In this document: in pieces, positions 8,460 through 21,168 of the stretch
Layout: each line of letters starts with the position of its first letter
Position numbering within the stretch: the stretch's first letter is position 1
NCBI RefSeq assembly: GCF_024347435.1
Contig: NZ_AP025480.1
Span: forward strand, 2,666,001 to 2,730,000
DNA: 64,000 nt
From: Vibrio cyclitrophicus
GTDB taxonomy: Bacteria; Pseudomonadota; Gammaproteobacteria; Enterobacterales; Vibrionaceae
Direction of reading: 5' to 3'
The notes under the pieces: generated by a model
The model's input: the letters and a program-made list of their open reading frames with translations, nothing else
Databases searched by the model: none
What the model was told of the DNA's origin: nothing
Program-made: the position numbers and the translations under genes

Positions 8460-9407
8460 CTAAGGCATCTCGTCAAACTCTTCACCTTCTTTGTCCACTT
8501 GCGGTGGCATTAGGTGTTCACGCGTAATACCCAACTTCATAGCCAGTGCAGATGCAACGTAGATAGAAGAGTATGTACCAACCGTAATACCCAGTAGAAG
8601 TGCGGTTGCGAAGCCGTGAATCATAGCGCCGCCCTGAACAAACAGTGCGATAACTACGAATAACGTTGTACCAGAAGTGATCAATGTACGGCTCAATGTT
8701 TGTGTGATTGAGCTGTTCAGTACTTCAGGTGCTTCACCCTTACGCATCTTACGGAAGTTCTCACGAATCCGGTCAAATACCACTATGGTATCGTTGAGGG
8801 AGTAACCGACCACCGTCAACAAGGCTGCTACGATAGTAAGGTCTACCTCAATTTGCATTAGAGAGAACACACCTAGTGTAATGATAACGTCGTGTGCTAG
8901 GGCTAATACAGCACCTGCAGCCAAACGCCATTCAAATCGCACTGACACGTAGATCAAGATACAGATAAGAGAAACTAGAATAGCAAGGCCACCAGCTTCT
9001 GTTAGTTCATCACCCACGTTTGGACCAACGAACTCGATACGGCGCATTTCAACTTGCTCACCAGTACCATCTTTAATTGCAGTCAGGATCTGGTTACCAA
9101 GCGTTTCGCCTGCAACACCGTCACGTGGACGTAGACGAACCATTACCTCACGCGCAGAACCAAAGTTCTGAACCGTAGCATCACCAAAGCCTTCAGCTTC
9201 TAGTGCACTTCGAATGTCAGGTAGGTTTGCTGGTTGCTCGAAACCCACTTCAATCAGCGTACCGCCGGTAAAATCTAAACCCCAGTTCAACGACTTCGTT
9301 GTTAAGGTGAAGATAGCAGTACCAATCATCAAGATAGAGAATACAAAGGCAACCTTTGACCAACGCATAAAGTCGATCATTTTTTCTGCTTTTAGAATCT
9401 GAAACAT
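8460..9407 (-). CDS. secF: Protein translocase subunit SecF
   Basis: This 315-residue inner-membrane protein has a first membrane helix (about 19-39), a periplasmic domain containing the conserved LNWGLDFTGGTLIEV motif, and five further helices from about residue 130. SecDF uses the proton-motive force to pull translocating proteins out on the periplasmic side. It follows secD by 14 bp, so the two are co-transcribed. Length is normal for the family. Confidence 0.97.
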   Translation of the reverse strand: MFQILKAEKMIDFMRWSKVAFVFSILMIGTAIFTLTTKSLNWGLDFTGGTLIEVGFEQPANLPDIRSALEAEGFGDATVQNFGSAREVMVRLRPRDGVAGETLGNQILTAIKDGTGEQVEMRRIEFVGPNVGDELTEAGGLAILVSLICILIYVSVRFEWRLAAGAVLALAHDVIITLGVFSLMQIEVDLTIVAALLTVVGYSLNDTIVVFDRIRENFRKMRKGEAPEVLNSSITQTLSRTLITSGTTLFVVIALFVQGGAMIHGFATALLLGITVGTYSSIYVASALAMKLGITREHLMPPQVDKEGEEFDEMP

Positions 9408-9421
9408 ATTAATTCCTAGCC

Positions 9422-11278
9422 TTAGATCGACAGTTTCTTAACGCGTTTGCCGCCATACATCAGGTTCACGATACAACGTGTTCCGACAATAGCTGTAAAC
9501 ATTGAAGTCAAGATACCGATTGATAACGTTACCGCGAAGCCTTTAATCGCACCTGTACCTACAGCAAACAGAATGATTGCTGTCAGTAGTGTGGTGATGT
9601 TGGCATCGGCGATTGTACTAAATGCGTTTGCATAGCCTTGGTGAATTGCTTGTTGTGGACTGCGTCCATCTCGAAGTTCTTCACGTATACGCTCAAAGAT
9701 AAGAACGTTGGCATCGACTGCCATACCAACCGTCAATACGATACCGGCAATACCTGGTAGCGTCATTGTCGCGCCAGGAATCATCGACATGACACCAATA
9801 ATCAACACAAGGTTAGCCATCAGAGCGACGTTCGCGATCAGACCGAAAGTTCGGTAGTAAAGCAGTGTAAACAGCATTACTGCAGCCATACCCCAAACCA
9901 TCGCCATGATACCCATATCGATGTTTTGTTGCCCCATAGATGGACCAATCGTACGTTCTTCTACAATCGAGATAGGCGCAATCAATGCACCAGCACGTAG
10001 TAGAAGTGCCAAGTTATGAGCTTCAGCCGTTGAGTCGATACCTGTAATACGGAAGTTACGGCCAAGTGCAGATTGAATCGTCGCTTGGTTAATCACTTCT
10101 TCGTGCTTACTTAGAATCACTCGGCCTTCAGGCGTTTTACGACCGCTGTCTTTATACTCTGCAAATACCGTTGCCATTAGCTTACCGATATTCTGACGAG
10201 AGAACGCAGACATCTTGCTACCACCTTCGCTGTCTAGCGAGATGTTAACTTGTGGACGACCATATTCATCAACACTTGAGCTTGCGTCAGTAATACTTGA
10301 ACCGCCTAAGATAACGCGCTTCTGAAGTACAACTGGACGACCATCACGATCTTGCTTGATTTCGCTACCCGCAGGGGCACGACCAGAAGCGGCAGCGGCT
10401 AAATCAGCACTGCTATCCACTTCACGGAATTCAAGTGTTGCCGTCGCACCAAGAATTTCTTTAGCGCGCGCCGTGTCTTGAACACCAGGCAATTCCACTA
10501 CGATACGGCTAGCACCTTGACGTTGAACCAAAGGCTCAGCTACACCAAGTTCATTAACACGGTTACGTAGGATAGTGATGTTTTGCTCTACCGCGTAGTT
10601 ACGGATTTCTTGAAGACGAGCTTCTGTGAAGTTTGCAACCAAAGAAAAACGACCGTTAGATGCAGAATCGACGAACGTCATGTCTTGGTGTTTAGATTGC
10701 AGTAGCGATTTCGCTTCAGCAAGCTGCTCTTCGTTACGCAGAATCACTTCAACCGCATCTTTACCTGATGGGCGAATTGCACGGTAACGAATCTTTTCTT
10801 CACGAAGTTCACTGCGGAACGCTTCTTCTTGTTGGCCAACCAGCTTTTCCATTGCAGCATCCATATCCACTTCCATTAAGAAGTGAACACCGCCACGTAG
10901 GTCAAGACCGAGCTTCATTGGTGCAGCACCAATAGATTCAAGCCAATCAGGAGTTGAAGCCGCTAAGTTTAAAGCAACGATAACATCATCACCTAGTGCT
11001 TCTGTGATGATATCACGGGCACTAATTTGCGTATCTGTATCGTTAAAGCGAACAAGAATGGAACCGTTCTCTAGAGCAACGGATTTAGTAGAAAGGCTCT
11101 CTGCTTCAAGAGCATCGGTGACAGCATCCAGCGTAGACAGATCTACAGAGGCGCCGCGCGCCCCTGTAACTTGAACTGCCGGATCTTCACCGTATATATT
11201 TGGAAGTGCGTATAACGCAGCAATAGCGATGGCAAACATCACCATCAAATACTTCCATAACGGATAACGGTTTAGCAC
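9422..11278 (-). CDS. secD: Protein translocase subunit SecD
   Basis: This 618-residue protein opens [20 protein letters not shown], with one N-terminal membrane helix, a large periplasmic P1 domain that begins with the [14 protein letters not shown] motif (about 122-135), and five C-terminal helices (about 450-600) containing the conserved [17 protein letters not shown] segment. It forms SecDFYajC with its neighbours and assists Sec-dependent export. Gene order yajC-secD-secF with short spacers is canonical. Confidence 0.97.
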   Translation of the reverse strand: MLNRYPLWKYLMVMFAIAIAALYALPNIYGEDPAVQVTGARGASVDLSTLDAVTDALEAESLSTKSVALENGSILVRFNDTDTQISARDIITEALGDDVIVALNLAASTPDWLESIGAAPMKLGLDLRGGVHFLMEVDMDAAMEKLVGQQEEAFRSELREEKIRYRAIRPSGKDAVEVILRNEEQLAEAKSLLQSKHQDMTFVDSASNGRFSLVANFTEARLQEIRNYAVEQNITILRNRVNELGVAEPLVQRQGASRIVVELPGVQDTARAKEILGATATLEFREVDSSADLAAAASGRAPAGSEIKQDRDGRPVVLQKRVILGGSSITDASSSVDEYGRPQVNISLDSEGGSKMSAFSRQNIGKLMATVFAEYKDSGRKTPEGRVILSKHEEVINQATIQSALGRNFRITGIDSTAEAHNLALLLRAGALIAPISIVEERTIGPSMGQQNIDMGIMAMVWGMAAVMLFTLLYYRTFGLIANVALMANLVLIIGVMSMIPGATMTLPGIAGIVLTVGMAVDANVLIFERIREELRDGRSPQQAIHQGYANAFSTIADANITTLLTAIILFAVGTGAIKGFAVTLSIGILTSMFTAIVGTRCIVNLMYGGKRVKKLSI

Positions 11279-11298
11279 AGCGAGGATCCTCTAGCTGT

Positions 11299-11628
11299 TT
11301 ATAGAGATTTCAGAGTACCTTTTGGTAGCACTGCTGTAACGAAGTCTTTCTTGATAACTACTTCGTTGTTTGCGTTCAATTCGATAGCAACGTAGTCGCT
11401 GTCTTCAGCAATCTTAGTAATCTTACCGATTAAGCCACCGCTTGTAAGAACTTCATCGCCTTTGCCCATTGAAGACATAAGGTTCTTGTGCTCTTTAACA
11501 CGCTTAGCTTGTGGACGGTAGATCATGAAGTAGAAGATCACAGCAAACATACCTAGCATGATAAGCATTTCGAAACCGCCGCCTGCTGGTGCACCTTCTG
11601 CTGCTGCGTGAGCTTGAGAAATAAACAT
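11299..11628 (-). CDS. yajC: Sec translocon accessory protein YajC
   Basis: This 109-residue protein has one membrane helix (about 19-37, MLIMLGMFAVIFYFMIYRPQ) followed by the family hallmark RPQ..R.KEH and a small soluble domain (GDEVLTSGGLIGKI). It associates with SecDF. It lies 20 bp before secD and about 110 bp after tgt; a strong hairpin sits in that gap. Confidence 0.96.
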   Translation of the reverse strand: MFISQAHAAAEGAPAGGGFEMLIMLGMFAVIFYFMIYRPQAKRVKEHKNLMSSMGKGDEVLTSGGLIGKITKIAEDSDYVAIELNANNEVVIKKDFVTAVLPKGTLKSL

Positions 11629-11693
11629 TTAAAACATCCTCTATTTTATTTTCGTAATTGTTTGTCTAATTGGGTTGCACCCCTTTATTTTCA

Positions 11694-11723
11694 AGCCCCA
11701 ACTCTCGGAAGAGAGATGGGGCT
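11694..11723 (-). other. Strong hairpin between tgt and yajC
   Basis: AGCCCCA-A-CTCTC pairs with GAGAG-A-TGGGGCT around a 4-nt loop, giving a 12-bp stem with one mismatch. On the transcribed (minus) strand no T-run follows, so it is not a clean terminator. It may separate tgt from yajC-secDF in transcript stability or processing. Confidence 0.6.
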
Positions 11724-11739
11724 CGCAAAAAAAGAAATA

Positions 11740-12924
<1,185 letters not shown>

Positions 12925-13069
12925 TTAAGCTAAACATAAGTTCAATCTCGCGAGTTCTATGAGGAGCGGTCGCGTATTCCCTGCGAGAGATTAGACAGAC
13001 ACTCTGTCCAACTCCTAGCTTACTGCTAGCACCCGTAAATTCTTTTTATATCGTTTATAACGAGTTAGA

Positions 13070-14456
<1,387 letters not shown>

Positions 14457-14900
14457 ATGATCAAGGTTGAAGATATGATGACTCGCAACCCTCATACCCT
14501 ATTGCGCTCACACTCACTGGCCGATGCTAAGCACATGATGGAAGCGCTTGATATCCGCCATATCCCAGTTGTAGATGCCGACAGAAAATTATTAGGCATC
14601 GTAACACAACGTGACGTTCTTGCCGCTCAAGAATCTAGTCTACAAAACATCCCACAAGCTCAATCATTTACTCTTGCGACACCACTCAACGATATCATGC
14701 ACAAAAGCGTTATGTCGGTAGAGCCGCGAGCTGGATTGAAAGAGTCAGCTGTTTATATGCAAAAGCACAAAGTGGGCTGTTTACCTGTTGTCGATGACCA
14801 CGAATTAATAGGGATTATCACTGATAGCGACTTCGTCACGATAGCGATCAATCTACTCGAACTCCAAGAAGAAGTAGAACCGGAAGAAGTCGAAAGTTAG
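14457..14900 (+). CDS. CBS-domain pair protein
   Basis: This 147-residue soluble protein consists of two CBS domains (about 1-60 and 78-138). The repeated pattern is V..MM...PHTL...SL.DA...M.......PVVD...LLGIVTQRDVL and its second copy ending LIGIITDSDFV. CBS pairs usually bind adenosine nucleotides and act as energy or ligand sensors. The last residues are Glu-rich. It stands alone between queA and a chemoreceptor, so its target is unknown. The start is fixed by a very strong Shine-Dalgarno. Confidence 0.88.
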   Translation: MIKVEDMMTRNPHTLLRSHSLADAKHMMEALDIRHIPVVDADRKLLGIVTQRDVLAAQESSLQNIPQAQSFTLATPLNDIMHKSVMSVEPRAGLKESAVYMQKHKVGCLPVVDDHELIGIITDSDFVTIAINLLELQEEVEPEEVES

Positions 14901-14928
14901 CCAACGTTGTTCTATCTGCTATCCCCCT

Positions 14929-14954
14929 AGAGCCTTTCAATCCAAGGCTCTTTA
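14929..14954 (+). terminator. Terminator after the CBS protein gene
   Basis: AGAGCCTT and AAGGCTCT form an 8-bp stem with a 7-nt loop, followed by only three T. It is a moderate intrinsic terminator about 30 bp after the stop. Confidence 0.6.
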
Positions 14955-15175
14955 CATGTCCAACAATCACATATTCACTGTGAAACTCACTGTATCCCTC
15001 ATTTCTTCTTAGAGACCAGTTCCAAAGTTCAAGCCTCTCAATAAACCGAACTCACTTATTGTTCTTATATATGAGAATGTAAGGCTCTAATTGGATTTAT
15101 TGATATATCTATCGTTTGGATAATGTAAAAATTTGTTAACAATAAAAACAAACTGCCTTTCTGGGAATGATACTT

Positions 15176-17116
15176 ATGAGTTTAAAGAAATTGCTGTCCT
15201 TGGGTTTTGGCGTAATTCTTGCGCTAATTTTGGTTATTTCAGTCGTTGCTTCATTGCGCTTTTATCAATCGAGTGATGGATTTAACACCTATCGTTCCCT
15301 CGCATTAACAAGCGTATCCACAGGGCGAATCCAAGCCAACATATTGGAAGCTCGTTTATCTGCATTAAAATATATAAAGGACCCTGTTGCATCGCATGCT
15401 TCAGAACTGGACAAGCGCATCACTACATCAATTCAATTGATCGATGAAGTGTTAGAGGCTCATCTTGACGACCTCCATAAAAATGAGTTCTTAGCGATAG
15501 AGAAGCAGCTTAAACAGTATAGCCAAGGGTTTAGCCAAGTTGTTCAACTGGTCAATACTAGAAATAGCTTAGTAAAAGAGAGCTTAGACCCATCAGGTTT
15601 AAAAATGCGACAAGCAGTGACTAACTTGATGACTCAAGCATCTGCTGAAGAGGATTTAGAGGTTGCAGTCAGTTCAGGACAACTTCAACAACACGTATTG
15701 CTATCAAGATTATATGCTTCTAAATTTCTGACCAGTAACAACACAGAAGATGCTCAGCGAGCAGAAAAAGAATTTGCATCAGCAGCGTTGCTTGTGGAAA
15801 CAATAGAATCTCAACTAATGTCGAACGAGCAAATTCGATACTTAACTGATTTTAATACCGCTTTTAAAGCCTACCGTCTGACATTTTCAGAAGTCGTTGA
15901 CACGATAAATGAACGAAACCGCATCGTTTCTGGCACCCTTGATGTTGCTGGTAGCAACGCAGCAAAAACAATTGAAGAAATCAAACTATCCACAAAGTCA
16001 AAACAAGACTCTGTAGGACCAAGCATGGTTGAACGATTTTCAAATGCTCAATTTATCTTAGGTGCACTTTCAATCATTGTTATCGCTATCGCCCTTGGCA
16101 TTGCAATCTCCATTTACCGAAGCGTATGGAAAGTTGTAGGAGGGGAGCCTAGCGAGATTCAATCGATTGTCGAAGAAGTTGCTTCAGGCGATCTTTCAAA
16201 ACAGATTCCAGTAACAGGTAAAGAAACGGGTATATACGCCAACATTTTAGAAATGCGCCAAGAACTGCGTCGCATCATCGATGGATTCCACCAAATTTCA
16301 GACAACGTTTCAGCAGCTTCAGTCGAGTTAACAGCCGTAATGAGCCAAACCGAGGGGAACGCTCAACAAGAGCTGAGTCAAATGGAACAAATAGCAACTG
16401 CCATCAATGAGCTCTCTAGTACTGCGAATGAAGTCAGCCACAACGCTGCTAGTGCTGAGAACGCGGCAACGGGTGCAACTTCCAATGTCAAAGAGGGGGG
16501 AGTTTCACTCGATGCATCCGATGATATATCTCGCAAGGTTGAAGACTCAATCGAAGAAACATCAAACATCGTCAATCAACTGCAAGAGTACTCGGTAGAG
16601 ATCGGGACTGTTATTGAAGTGATCAACTCGATTTCCGAACAGACGAATTTGCTTGCGTTAAATGCGGCAATTGAAGCAGCACGAGCTGGTGAGCAAGGGC
16701 GTGGTTTTGCTGTCGTTGCTGATGAAGTTCGTTCTCTGGCCGCTAAAACACAACAATCAACTGTCGATATTCAAGAGATAATCTCTCGACTTCAAGCACA
16801 GGCAAAAGATGCCAACCAGTTCATGCAATCTAACCTATCGTTAGCCGTCGAGTCGCGTCATTACAGCGAACAGCTTAGAACGGCATTCGCATCAATAACG
16901 GAGTCTGTTGGCCTGATTTCAGATATGAATACACAAGTAGCAACAGCATCTGAAGAGCAATCAGGAGTCACACAGGATATTTCACAAAATGTTTCTTTAA
17001 CCTTTGATATCGTTCACCAAAATGTTTCAGGAATCGAACAAAGCAAACAAGCGAGTGAGGAGTTATCTTCATTAGCAGTGAAACAAAAAGACTTACTGAG
17101 TTTTTTCAAAATCTAA
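15176..17116 (+). CDS. Methyl-accepting chemotaxis protein with a long helical sensor region
   Basis: This 646-residue transmembrane chemoreceptor has a first helix (about 8-27), an all-helical periplasmic region of about 250 residues resembling the helical bimodular (HBM) type, a second helix (about 290-308, [18 protein letters not shown]), a HAMP segment (about 310-365) and a cytoplasmic hairpin. The invariant tip is present ([20 protein letters not shown], then [15 protein letters not shown]). I prefer the ATG at 15176, three codons inside the longest frame, because GGGA is then at a workable distance. The ligand cannot be told; HBM receptors often sense organic acids. There is no C-terminal pentapeptide tether. 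Confidence 0.92.
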   Translation: MSLKKLLSLGFGVILALILVISVVASLRFYQSSDGFNTYRSLALTSVSTGRIQANILEARLSALKYIKDPVASHASELDKRITTSIQLIDEVLEAHLDDLHKNEFLAIEKQLKQYSQGFSQVVQLVNTRNSLVKESLDPSGLKMRQAVTNLMTQASAEEDLEVAVSSGQLQQHVLLSRLYASKFLTSNNTEDAQRAEKEFASAALLVETIESQLMSNEQIRYLTDFNTAFKAYRLTFSEVVDTINERNRIVSGTLDVAGSNAAKTIEEIKLSTKSKQDSVGPSMVERFSNAQFILGALSIIVIAIALGIAISIYRSVWKVVGGEPSEIQSIVEEVASGDLSKQIPVTGKETGIYANILEMRQELRRIIDGFHQISDNVSAASVELTAVMSQTEGNAQQELSQMEQIATAINELSSTANEVSHNAASAENAATGATSNVKEGGVSLDASDDISRKVEDSIEETSNIVNQLQEYSVEIGTVIEVINSISEQTNLLALNAAIEAARAGEQGRGFAVVADEVRSLAAKTQQSTVDIQEIISRLQAQAKDANQFMQSNLSLAVESRHYSEQLRTAFASITESVGLISDMNTQVATASEEQSGVTQDISQNVSLTFDIVHQNVSGIEQSKQASEELSSLAVKQKDLLSFFKI

Positions 17117-17134
17117 CGCTGTAAATAAATTTCC

Positions 17135-17160
17135 AACGCCACAGTTTGTGGCGTTTTTCT
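17135..17160 (+). terminator. Chemoreceptor gene terminator
   Basis: AACGCCACA and TGTGGCGTT form a perfect 9-bp stem with a 3-nt loop, followed by TTTT. Confidence 0.85.
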
Positions 17161-17176
17161 TCTAAAATAAATAGAA

Positions 17177-17204
17177 AGAGCGGCTAAAATGGCCGCTCTT
17201 TTTG
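17177..17204. terminator. Second terminator between the chemoreceptor gene and oxyR2
   Basis: AGAGCGGC and GCCGCTCT form an 8-bp stem with a 7-nt loop. Five T follow on the plus strand and a broken T-run follows on the minus strand, so it may serve both converging genes. Confidence 0.7.
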
Positions 17205-17223
17205 TTTTGATGTTCTAGGTTTT

Positions 17224-18129
17224 TTATAACAACTCAGACACCACATCCGCTAACTGATGGAATGTTTCACGGCGCGATGAGCTCGGTCGCCACACAAGAC
17301 CAATATCTCGGTACGCTTGCTGACCAGGAGGATCAATAACCACTAGGTTTTGATTTTCCAGCAAGCCATGATCGATCGCCATTTGTGGAATAAAGGTAGT
17401 TCCTAAACCATTGGCCACCATTTGTACCAATGTATGTAGGCTTGTGGCGGTAAATGGGTTTATCTTCTCTTTATCCGTTAACTTGCACGCTGATACCGCG
17501 TGCTCGGTTAAGCAGTGCTCGTTCTCCAGCAAAAATACAGACTCATCTGGCAAGTCATCGTATTTAATCGGAACACGAATGCCATCAGCTTGATTACGAC
17601 TGATCACCATTCTGAACGGGTCTTGCCCGACAACTTGGCTCTCCATGTTGTCGATATCGACAGGCAAAGCCAAAATCAAAACATCCAACTCACCATGACG
17701 CAGCGCTGCTAATAAGTTAGTTGTTGTGTCTTCACGTAACAGCAAATTTAACTGTGGAAAGCGTTGGTTAACTTCTTGTACTAAATCGCACAACAAGAAC
17801 GGCGCGATGGTAGGAATACACCCTACTCGTAGCTGCCCTTGCATTGCATCCCCATTGCATAAGTTTCCGAGCTCGACAAGGTCTTGCCCTTTCGCCAGTA
17901 GCTCTCGACCATGCTTAACCACCAGCTCACCCGCTTGTGTAAATACTAATGGGCTCTTTTTATCTTTTTTCTCATACAAAGGGCAACCAATCAGCTCTTC
18001 GAGGTTTTGAATACCTTTACTTAGCGTGGATTGACTGACGAAACAGCGATCAGCAGCATCGCTGAAGTGGCGTGTTTCGTGAAGAGTAACGAGATAATAA
18101 AGTTGCTTAAGACTTGGCCATTTATTCAT
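17224..18129 (-). CDS. oxyR2: Peroxide-sensing LysR-type regulator, OxyR2 type
   Basis: This 301-residue LysR-family activator has a winged helix-turn-helix (about 1-60, HFSDAADRCFVSQSTLSKGI) and a regulatory domain with redox cysteines Cys206 and Cys215, nine residues apart as in E. coli OxyR (199/208). Glu204 lies two residues before the peroxidatic cysteine. In Vibrio vulnificus OxyR2 a glutamate at this position is associated with hypersensitivity to hydrogen peroxide; E. coli OxyR has glycine. It is divergent from a 2-Cys peroxiredoxin gene, its expected target. The symbol follows the V. vulnificus name and is an inference from these residues and the context. Confidence 0.88.
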   Translation of the reverse strand: MNKWPSLKQLYYLVTLHETRHFSDAADRCFVSQSTLSKGIQNLEELIGCPLYEKKDKKSPLVFTQAGELVVKHGRELLAKGQDLVELGNLCNGDAMQGQLRVGCIPTIAPFLLCDLVQEVNQRFPQLNLLLREDTTTNLLAALRHGELDVLILALPVDIDNMESQVVGQDPFRMVISRNQADGIRVPIKYDDLPDESVFLLENEHCLTEHAVSACKLTDKEKINPFTATSLHTLVQMVANGLGTTFIPQMAIDHGLLENQNLVVIDPPGQQAYRDIGLVWRPSSSRRETFHQLADVVSELL

Positions 18130-18248
18130 GAAATTACTTTGTAATATGAGTAGGATAAGTTGGACAAAGGTCAGCAGACCTAAGGACTGAGCAAAGAATA
18201 AGCTTATCGCTTTTTTCGATTAACTTAATCTATTTAATTCGCTTTTTT

Positions 18249-18271
18249 CTATAGTACCGATTGTACTATAG
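18249..18271. promoter_or_regulatory. Perfect palindrome in the oxyR2-prx2 divergent promoter region
   Basis: CTATAGTAC and GTACTATAG are separated by 5 bases. The half-sites share ATAG/CTAT with OxyR sites, but the spacing differs from the classical ATAG-N7-CTAT unit. It lies 68 bp before the peroxiredoxin start and overlaps possible -10 sequences, so it is a candidate operator for OxyR2 or another regulator. Confidence 0.5.
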
Positions 18272-18338
18272 TTTGTCCCGTAGAAACGGAGCCCAAACAA
18301 AGATGTGTTGGGCCAACTAATTTTTTAGGAGATTCCAA

Positions 18339-18947
18339 ATGGTACTAGTAGGTCGTCAAGCCCCTGACTTTACTGCAGCAGCTGTTCTAGGTAACGGCGA
18401 GATCGTTGATAACTTCAACTTCGCAGAATTCACTAAAGGTAAGAAAGCGGTAGTTTTCTTCTACCCACTAGACTTCACTTTCGTTTGTCCTTCAGAGCTA
18501 ATCGCTTTCGACAACCGTCTAGAAGATTTCCAAGCTAAAGGCGTTGAAGTAATCGGTGTTTCAATCGATTCTCAATTCTCTCACAACGCATGGCGTAACA
18601 CTGCTATCGCTGATGGCGGTATCGGTCAAGTTAAGTACCCTCTAATTGCTGACGTTAAGCACGAGATCTGCAAAGCATACGATGTTGAGCATCCAGAAGC
18701 AGGCGTTGCTTTCCGTGGTTCTTTCCTAATCGATGCTGACGGTCTTGTACGTCACCAAGTAGTTAACGATCTTCCACTAGGTCGTAACATCGACGAAATG
18801 CTACGTATGGTAGACGCACTAAACTTCCACGAGAAGAACGGTGAAGTTTGTCCTGCACAATGGGAAGAAGGTAAATCAGGTATGGACGCATCTCCACAAG
18901 GTGTTGCAGCATTCCTATCTGAGCACGCTGACGACCTAAGCAAGTAA
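18339..18947 (+). CDS. prx2: Typical 2-Cys peroxiredoxin (Prx2 type)
   Basis: This 202-residue thiol peroxidase has the peroxidatic Cys50 in FTFVCPSE and the resolving Cys171 in GEVCPAQW, placing it with the typical 2-Cys (AhpC/TSA) peroxiredoxins. It reduces hydrogen and organic peroxides in the cytosol; no ahpF is adjacent, which fits thioredoxin-dependent recycling as reported for Prx2 of V. vulnificus. A GGIG motif is present but the C-terminal YF motif is not, so resistance to over-oxidation is possible. It is divergent from oxyR2. Codon use is highly biased, which points to abundant expression. Confidence 0.93.
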   Translation: MVLVGRQAPDFTAAAVLGNGEIVDNFNFAEFTKGKKAVVFFYPLDFTFVCPSELIAFDNRLEDFQAKGVEVIGVSIDSQFSHNAWRNTAIADGGIGQVKYPLIADVKHEICKAYDVEHPEAGVAFRGSFLIDADGLVRHQVVNDLPLGRNIDEMLRMVDALNFHEKNGEVCPAQWEEGKSGMDASPQGVAAFLSEHADDLSK

Positions 18948-19263
18948 TTACCTCTTAAGCCCGAACTCAACGCGGGTTAATGGTTGGAAGACTCTCTATA
19001 AAGAGAAATAAAGCATAAGCTAATAGCGCAAAGCGCACCGCCAATCAGTTAAGAAGTAAAGTCCTATTAAAAGCCCGAAGTTAACGCTTCGGGCTTTTTT
19101 CATATCTATTCGACGGCCTTTCATTTCCCCTAAGCTCCCTCAGCATCACTTAATTGAGGTAGTTACAAAAACAAACTTTACCCCTATTTTCCTCTGCTAC
19201 CACCTATTCATATCCGTATCTAGGTTGCTATGATTTCATCAGTATCTTTTTAAACGGATAAAC
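18948..19263. other. Intergenic region between prx2 and cutC
   Basis: These 316 bases contain a 3' trailer of about 120 nt after prx2, its terminator at 19072-19100, and an AT-rich stretch that must carry the cutC promoter. I see no coding frame. The long trailer could give a 3'-derived RNA, but nothing in the sequence proves it. Confidence 0.5.
19072..19100 (+). terminator. prx2 terminator
   Basis: AGCCCGAAG and CTTCGGGCT form a perfect 9-bp stem with a 6-nt loop followed by a run of T. Confidence 0.9.
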
Positions 19264-20019
19264 ATGATGAACATCGAAATTGAAGTCTGTATCGATAACT
19301 TAGAATCTCTACACAACGCGCTGTCTGGCGGCGCAAATCGAATTGAGCTTTGCTCCTCACTAGCACTTGGCGGATTAACTCCTAGCTTCGGTATGATGAA
19401 GCAAGCGGCAAAAATTTCGTCCGTTCCTGTCTACGCTATGATACGACCAAGACAGGGCGACTTCATTTTCGATAATGACGATATGCTCTGTATGCTTGAA
19501 GATATTGAAGCTTGTGCAAGTGCAGGATTGAATGGGGTCGTACTTGGCGTGTTAGCGCCTAATGGAAGTATTGATATGCCAAAAATGCAACAACTGGCTG
19601 ACAAAGCACACTCATTAAAGCTTGGGATTACGTTTCACAGAGCTATTGATCAAAGCTCTGACTACCAAACAGCCTTAGAACAGGTCATCGCACTTGGATG
19701 TGAAAGGATCCTAACATCGGGGCTTGCTGTTAATGCAGAGCAAGGCATCAATGTCTTGGCAGATATGGTTAAACAGGCCGATAGTAGAATCGACATCATG
19801 GCTGGCGCTGGCGTCAACGCAACAAATGCGAAAATGATTCAAAGCACCACCCAAGTACCTGCACTTCACCTTTCAGGTAAATCGACAAGACCGAGCCTAA
19901 TGGAAAGCAACTCAAGTGCTCAAATGGGCAGTGATGATATTGATGATTATCAGATCCCCGTGACTGATGCGAATAAGATATCCGATGTAAGAGCAGCCCT
20001 CACCGCTTTAGGACAATAG
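19264..20019 (+). CDS. cutC: CutC-family TIM-barrel protein
   Basis: This 251-residue cytosolic protein has the CutC family pattern: [20 protein letters not shown] with the following [44 protein letters not shown] and GCERILTSG. The family folds as a TIM barrel and was named for a proposed role in copper homeostasis that is now doubted. A second methionine follows the first directly, so the start could be 19264 or 19267. An acidic insert near residues 205-225 lies before the C-terminal helix. It has its own terminator-bounded unit. Confidence 0.93.
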   Translation: MMNIEIEVCIDNLESLHNALSGGANRIELCSSLALGGLTPSFGMMKQAAKISSVPVYAMIRPRQGDFIFDNDDMLCMLEDIEACASAGLNGVVLGVLAPNGSIDMPKMQQLADKAHSLKLGITFHRAIDQSSDYQTALEQVIALGCERILTSGLAVNAEQGINVLADMVKQADSRIDIMAGAGVNATNAKMIQSTTQVPALHLSGKSTRPSLMESNSSAQMGSDDIDDYQIPVTDANKISDVRAALTALGQ

Positions 20020-20112
20020 TCGCTACCAAAAATCGAAGAGAACCACGCTGACTAATCTAACTGACTGACGTATATTAGATTTAATAACGCAGTAAACCTT
20101 TCATGGACAGAT

Positions 20113-21042
20113 ATGGCTAAAGACTTATTCAGCTCTCTTGATTTAAACCTGTTACGAACATTTCTTATTGTTTATCAAGAAAAAAACACCAGAAAGGCTG
20201 CGGAACGACTCTTTGTTTCACAGCCAGCAGTCAGCCAAGCCCTACAGAAGCTAAGATATCACTTCAATGATGACCTCTTCGTAAAGGTTCATGGTGGCCT
20301 GCAACCTACCTCATTCAGTGAGCAACTCATCAATGAAATAACACCACACTTTGATGGCCTAATGACCGCTGTGAATGCATCCAATCGATTTAATCCAAGT
20401 GAAATTGACTACCCCTTAAAGATAGCGTTATCACCTGTAGTACTAGCTTGTTTATCCGGTACCTTATATAAAGAGCTTATGAGACAAGCACCAAATTCAA
20501 AACTCGAGCTTGTAAGTTGGTCTACCTCATCTTGTGAAGATATACAGAAAGGAGAGGTTCTATTAGGCGTTGCTTACGAGCTTCCTTTTACATCAAAAGA
20601 GATTTATGTAAAAAAACTGGTGGAAATTACCGGCCGATTATTTGTAAGAAAGGATCATCCGATAAAGCAAGCTTCAGTCAGTCCCGAAGAGTTAGCAGGT
20701 TATGAAATAGCATCAATGATATCTCCTGGCTGGAACGACAATTTTAGCCATGCAGCCAACATATTAGAGTCACGTTCAATTCCACACAGTATTGGCTTTC
20801 GTTCCGAGATTTTGATGGCTATCATCGATGTCGTGGCGAACTCAGATATGTACATGCCACATTCCAACCTATTCCCCATAGATAACTACCCAACGCTGCG
20901 AGCTATAGATGTAGATCTTGACACTAAACACAAAAATATCAGCGTTTACAGCCACATACACACTAAAAACCGCAATAACCCTCTCATATCCTGGCTTTTC
21001 GATGTAATCAAAGATGCGCTACTACAACAAATTAATAAGTAA
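20113..21042 (+). CDS. LysR-family transcriptional regulator
   Basis: This 309-residue regulator has an N-terminal helix-turn-helix (about 9-67: LDLNLLRTFLIVYQEKNTRK, then AAERLFVSQPAVSQALQKLR) followed by a substrate-binding-like effector domain (about 95-300). The effector cannot be named. It starts 93 bp after cutC and ends 126 bp before a small outer-membrane protein gene on the same strand, so it may regulate the two porin-like genes that follow; that is inference. The opening DLNLL resembles the LeuO/NodD-like subgroup, but I cannot assign it further. Confidence 0.9.
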   Translation: MAKDLFSSLDLNLLRTFLIVYQEKNTRKAAERLFVSQPAVSQALQKLRYHFNDDLFVKVHGGLQPTSFSEQLINEITPHFDGLMTAVNASNRFNPSEIDYPLKIALSPVVLACLSGTLYKELMRQAPNSKLELVSWSTSSCEDIQKGEVLLGVAYELPFTSKEIYVKKLVEITGRLFVRKDHPIKQASVSPEELAGYEIASMISPGWNDNFSHAANILESRSIPHSIGFRSEILMAIIDVVANSDMYMPHSNLFPIDNYPTLRAIDVDLDTKHKNISVYSHIHTKNRNNPLISWLFDVIKDALLQQINK

Positions 21043-21168
21043 TGCTTATTACAGATATACGAGAACCTATTTAGCTTAAAAATATAACACTGTTTAATAT
21101 TCACTCCATCGACAGGGAGTCAATCAAATATAAGGATGCAATAATTAAACATTAAGAGCGTTATTTAT

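Noticed and set aside
16491..16502. Run of six G in the chemoreceptor gene as a phase-variation tract
   Set aside because: Six bases is short, the reading frame is intact, and nothing else suggests slippage.
18249..18271. Calling the palindrome a classical OxyR site
   Set aside because: The ATAG-CTAT spacing is 11, not 7, so I list it only as a candidate operator.
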